Source of the DNA: Turneriella parva DSM 21527
GTDB taxonomy: Bacteria; Spirochaetota; Leptospiria; Turneriellales; Turneriellaceae
NCBI RefSeq assembly: GCF_000266885.1
Contig: NC_018020.1
Span: forward strand, 1,674,001-1,738,000
Length of the DNA stretch: 64,000 bases
Direction: 5' to 3'
Below the pieces are notes generated by a model. It saw only the letters and a program-made list of their open reading frames with translations, did not search any database and was not told the origin of the DNA. Each line of letters opens with the position of its first letter. Position 1 is the stretch's first letter. Shown here piece after piece: positions 60,850-64,000 of this stretch. A program made the translations under genes and the position numbers.

Positions 60850-61224
60850 ATGGTTGATAAGATACCGAACGAGAAGCGCCGGCACCTGCGTGCGCGCGTC
60901 AGTCTTTTCGCCGATTGCAGCGCTCAGCTCGATCAGCCACTGCTCGCCGAAGCTTTGGTTGAAGACATATCGGCCGGTGGCCTGCGCATTCAAATGGCAG
61001 GTGAGGCCCATGGCGATATTTTTACCATGAATTCGCCGGTTCGCGGCGAAATTTTGAGCGACAACCCTGCGCTGCAGATGCAGTTTGCAGGCAAGATTGC
61101 GTGGCGATCGGCTGAAAAGGCGCAGGGCTCTGAGATATTGAAGCTCGGTATCGCCTTTGACGAAGGCGTCGTGTTGTCCGAAATGCTGCAATCGCTCAAA
61201 CCTGCGCGTGGGGCGGGTTCATGA
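60850..61224 (+). CDS. PilZ domain protein
   Basis: A 124-residue PilZ protein. The c-di-GMP binding arginines are in KRRHLRARV, and the second motif is EDISAGGLRIQM (D-x-S-x-x-G). It is probably a c-di-GMP receptor. The ATG at 60850 is chosen over TTG 60811. Its stop overlaps the next start (ATGA), coupling it to the hemerythrin protein. Divergent from the large GGDEF-EAL gene. Confidence 0.87.
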   Translation: MVDKIPNEKRRHLRARVSLFADCSAQLDQPLLAEALVEDISAGGLRIQMAGEAHGDIFTMNSPVRGEILSDNPALQMQFAGKIAWRSAEKAQGSEILKLGIAFDEGVVLSEMLQSLKPARGAGS

Positions 61225-62360
61225 GCGACAATTCAGCGCCTGCGACCCAGGTTTCGACCCCTGAAATATTTGACCCGTTTTTTCTCGAATCGCTGCATAA
61301 ACACTGGACCGATTCTCATTTTGCGTTAGGCGTTGAAATTATCGATGCGCAGCATCTATGGTTGGTAGCCCTCGTTTTCAGAATGGAGTCGGTGCTGCTC
61401 ACGAAGCACTCCGAGCAGCGGGCCGGCAAACTGGTTGCATACGCGCGCGAACTGGTACGGTTTCTGCGCAGCCACCTCGAGCTTGAAGACCGGGTCATGA
61501 AGGCGGCAGAGATTCCCCGGCATGAAGAAATAGCGCTTGACCATGCCGATTTTCTCAGTCGCCTCACGGCCGCGCTGAATCTCGACAAGGCCGGCAATAT
61601 ACAAAACGGCGAAAGTTTTGTGAACCTGATAAAACTCTGGTTAGACAAACACATTAAAAGAGACGATCCGCAATGGAAGGTTTATCTCAGCAAACACCAC
61701 TTTAACCCGGTTGACTTTGTCGGCGCAGTGGTGACCGATATCACCGCAGAACACGAATCGATACACATGCAGCTCTACAGGCAGTTGCTCGTCGCGCAAG
61801 AAGTGATTCCTGGCATTCGCAAGGCGATACTCGACGACCTCTTTCAACTTTGGAAACGCTTCGAGGTGCGCACGAATATACCGCTCATTGACATGCAGCA
61901 TCTCTGGCTGTTCAAAATGGTCGTCGAGATGGAAAGTATGCTGCATATTTCATTTGCCGAGCGCAGAACGCACCTTGAGCGCGTGTTGGCCGACCTGCTT
62001 GACTACGTTGACATACACTTCAATTGCGAAGAATGGTTGATGGCAAAGCTCGGCTACCCCGAAGAAAAAGCCCACCACAGGCTGCACGAAGACTTTCGCC
62101 GCACCGTGCAGAAACTGAAACAAGAATACGACGCCGGCAATCACCATTCGCTGTCGAGCCTTGTGACTTTGCTGAGGCAATGGCTCTTGACCCATATCGT
62201 CATCGAAGACAGCAAATATGCCCGCGTGTTCGCCCATGACACGCAGGCGACGATCAATATTTCGCGCCTGCTCATTCGCGAAAAAGAAATCTCGATTCCC
62301 CGAGACCAGACCCTGATTTATACGTATATCACCGCCCGCATGCGGGCCAGCGGCGCGTAA
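61221..62360 (+). CDS. Two-domain bacteriohemerythrin-like protein
   Basis: A 379-residue protein with two hemerythrin-type four-helix domains. Domain 2 has all seven di-iron ligands: H227, H266/E270 (HFNCE), H285/H289 (HHRLH), H325 and D330. Domain 1 has H45, H85/E89 (HLELE), H108, H144 and D149, but position 104 is Ile where His is expected. Thus domain 2 may bind O2 and domain 1 may not form a full centre. Coupling to PilZ suggests an oxygen- or iron-dependent c-di-GMP output (inference). Confidence 0.87.
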   Translation: MSDNSAPATQVSTPEIFDPFFLESLHKHWTDSHFALGVEIIDAQHLWLVALVFRMESVLLTKHSEQRAGKLVAYARELVRFLRSHLELEDRVMKAAEIPRHEEIALDHADFLSRLTAALNLDKAGNIQNGESFVNLIKLWLDKHIKRDDPQWKVYLSKHHFNPVDFVGAVVTDITAEHESIHMQLYRQLLVAQEVIPGIRKAILDDLFQLWKRFEVRTNIPLIDMQHLWLFKMVVEMESMLHISFAERRTHLERVLADLLDYVDIHFNCEEWLMAKLGYPEEKAHHRLHEDFRRTVQKLKQEYDAGNHHSLSSLVTLLRQWLLTHIVIEDSKYARVFAHDTQATINISRLLIREKEISIPRDQTLIYTYITARMRASGA

Positions 62361-62418
62361 TCACCGGCCTGACTGTCGCTAGTTGTTGCTGCCGGCAAAA
62401 TCTGCTCGCGACTGAATT

Positions 62419-64000
62419 TCAGGTCCCACAAAAAGTCCGGTACGGCTCAGCGGCCGGGGGTGCGGGTGAGCGGTAAGCCAGGTTCGCTTCAGTCTCGACA
62501 AATGGATTTTTGAGCGCTTCGAGTAGCGACTCCATGACCGAAAGATCACCTGCACTCACGGCGGCCGCGAGTGCTTCTTCCACCTTGTGGTTGCGCGGTA
62601 TGACTGCCGGATTGACTGCGCGCATGTTCGTGAGTGCTTCAGCCGGTGATATGCTCTGCCGTTTTACGCGCGCCCACCATCTGCCAGCCCACGCGGTGAA
62701 TTCTGCCGCGGCGAAGAGTGCCTCAGTGCCGGGTAGGGTGTTGGCTTCGGTGCCATGATTTTCGGCTGATACCGCTGCTCTGCCGCTTAAGCGTCGAAAC
62801 GTATTCGTATAGTCCGCGGTGTGTTGCTGCATCAGTGTCAACAGATCTGTCACGAGACCTACATCCGCCTCTTCATGGTTCACGAGGCCCAGTTTCGCCT
62901 GCATACCGTGTGAGTAGTGGTGGTTAAAGCGTTCGTTGAAGCGCGCGAGCGCCTGCTGGCCGATTGCAATCGCCTGCTGTTCATCGTCGGCAAAGAGCGA
63001 GAGCAGCGTTTCGGCGAAGCGCGCCAGGTTCCAGGCAGCGATACGCGGCTGGTTGCCGAACGCGTAACGGCCGTGCTGGTCGATCGAGCTGAAAACCGTC
63101 GCGGGGTCGAACGCGTCCATGAACGCGCACGGGCCATAGTCGATCGTCTCACCCGAGAGCGCCATGTTGTCGGTGTTCATCACGCCGTGAATGAACCCGG
63201 CGCACTGCCAGCGCGCGATCAGTTGCGCCTGCCGTTCGGCGACCGCGTCGAAGAAGGCGACGTAGCGGTCTTCACGCGGGCCGATTTCAGGGTAGTGTCG
63301 CGCGATGGTATAGTCGGCCAGCGCCTGTAAAATTTCAGGTTTTCCCTCTTGGCTTGCGATAGCCGCGGCCGGCGCACCGAGCGCGTCCGTGCGCGCGCCG
63401 GCCCCTGCCCATCCCTGAGCCGCGGCAAATTCAAAAGTTCCCACGCGAATATGGCTCGCCGCGACGCGCGTCAGCACTGCGCCGGGAAGAACGTTTTCGC
63501 GGTACACGGGTTCACCTGTCACCACCACGGCTAGGCTGCGTGTCGTGGGTATGCCGAGTGCAAACATTGCCTCGCTCATAATGTATTCGCGCAGCATCGG
63601 GCCCAGCGCCGCGCGGCCGTCGCCGCGGCGCGAATAGGGTGTCTTGCCCGGGCCCTTAAGTTGAATATCCCAGCGGCGGGCCCAGCGCAGCGATGTGTCT
63701 GGCGCGCCACTGGCGGGGGGTAACCGCTCACCTTTGACCACATGTTCGCCGAGCAGAATCGCGCGGCCGTCGCCCAGCATCGTGAAATGCCCGAACTGGT
63801 GGCCGGCATAAGCCTGCGCGATCGGAGTTGCACCTTCGGGCAAAACATTGCCGCCAAATACCAGCGCAGACTCAGCTTGCCCGAGCAGTTCGGCGTTCAG
63901 ACCCAGTTCAAGCGCGAGTTCGCGGTTGAACACCACGAGCTGCGGCAGCGCCACGGGGGTGGGTGCCACCGGGGTGTAAAAAATTTCCGGCAGGTTCAGG
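62419..64000 (-). CDS. selO: Protein adenylyltransferase SelO (YdiU/UPF0061), N-terminus beyond the window
   Basis: A pseudokinase-fold AMP transferase. The frame is open to the window edge, so the N-terminus is missing by a few residues (reads NLPEIFYTPVAPTP upstream). Motifs: YAGHQFGHFTMLGDGRA, RSLAVV, FIHGVMNTDNMALSG (catalytic loop), IDYGPCAFMD (metal Asp). Ends TFCGT, with the C-terminal Cys conserved in SelO. It AMPylates proteins in the cytosol under redox control. Confidence 0.92.
   Translation of the reverse strand, partial: LNLPEIFYTPVAPTPVALPQLVVFNRELALELGLNAELLGQAESALVFGGNVLPEGATPIAQAYAGHQFGHFTMLGDGRAILLGEHVVKGERLPPASGAPDTSLRWARRWDIQLKGPGKTPYSRRGDGRAALGPMLREYIMSEAMFALGIPTTRSLAVVVTGEPVYRENVLPGAVLTRVAASHIRVGTFEFAAAQGWAGAGARTDALGAPAAAIASQEGKPEILQALADYTIARHYPEIGPREDRYVAFFDAVAERQAQLIARWQCAGFIHGVMNTDNMALSGETIDYGPCAFMDAFDPATVFSSIDQHGRYAFGNQPRIAAWNLARFAETLLSLFADDEQQAIAIGQQALARFNERFNHHYSHGMQAKLGLVNHEEADVGLVTDLLTLMQQHTADYTNTFRRLSGRAAVSAENHGTEANTLPGTEALFAAAEFTAWAGRWWARVKRQSISPAEALTNMRAVNPAVIPRNHKVEEALAAAVSAGDLSVMESLLEALKNPFVETEANLAYRSPAPPAAEPYRTFCGT

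Overview
The window looks like chromosomal DNA of a free-living spirochaete of the family Leptospiraceae with moderately high GC, such as Turneriella or Leptonema. This is an inference. It rests on a DUF1554 lipoprotein (a domain described mainly from Leptospira), permissive spirochaete-type lipoboxes, many beta-propeller lipoproteins, and a high density of class III nucleotide cyclases and c-di-GMP proteins. No rRNA, tRNA, CRISPR array or replication origin was recognised.

Layout. 1-6200: end of an SGNH acyltransferase, a beta-lactamase-fold lipoprotein, a zinc-ribbon protein, glutathione peroxidase, enoyl-CoA hydratase, a GH18-like lipoprotein, a SRPBCC protein and a metallophosphoesterase. 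6200-12050: SbtA-type transporter, a structured repeat, an FG-GAP lipoprotein, RDD protein, thioredoxin and two exported proteins of unknown function. 12050-23500: adenylate/guanylate cyclase, response regulator, a phosphotransferase/DUF6285 pair, a short-chain dehydrogenase carrying two repeat insertions, a hybrid histidine kinase, an RsbW-like ATPase and a lipid kinase. 23500-32800: SBBP lipoprotein, DUF433, DUF2161, an EEP nuclease, PcrA/UvrD helicase, CtaB, a REC-GGDEF protein and a cNMP-EAL protein. 32800-43500: galactokinase and Na+/galactose symporter, a DUF1554 lipoprotein, an exported HExxH protein, thioesterase, GalM and a Fic protein with an operator-like palindrome.

43500-52150 is the accessory part. 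It holds a complete IS30 element inserted in the last codon of a PAS-domain gene, a complete IS2-type IS3 element, a BrnT/BrnA toxin-antitoxin pair, a lone membrane protein, and several related hairpin repeats around these genes. 52150-64000 returns to a pirin, a large NHL-repeat lipoprotein, a class III cyclase broken by a small double-hairpin insertion, a giant PAS-GGDEF-EAL protein whose EAL domain carries an out-of-frame internal deletion, a PilZ/hemerythrin pair, and the start-truncated selO.

How the genes work together. Signalling dominates: two cyclases, one cNMP-binding EAL protein, one REC-GGDEF, one GGDEF-EAL, a PilZ effector, a hybrid kinase and lone receivers. Galactose uptake (symporter), phosphorylation (GalK) and mutarotation (GalM) form a partial Leloir route; GalT and GalE are not here. 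The most novel material is non-coding. There is a ~160-bp multi-hairpin repeat in two copies whose stems covary, a second hairpin pair flanking the VOC gene and IS3, related 3' flanks behind two accessory genes, a short palindromic repeat inserted twice in frame in one enzyme, and several long perfect inverted repeats placed exactly at gene boundaries.
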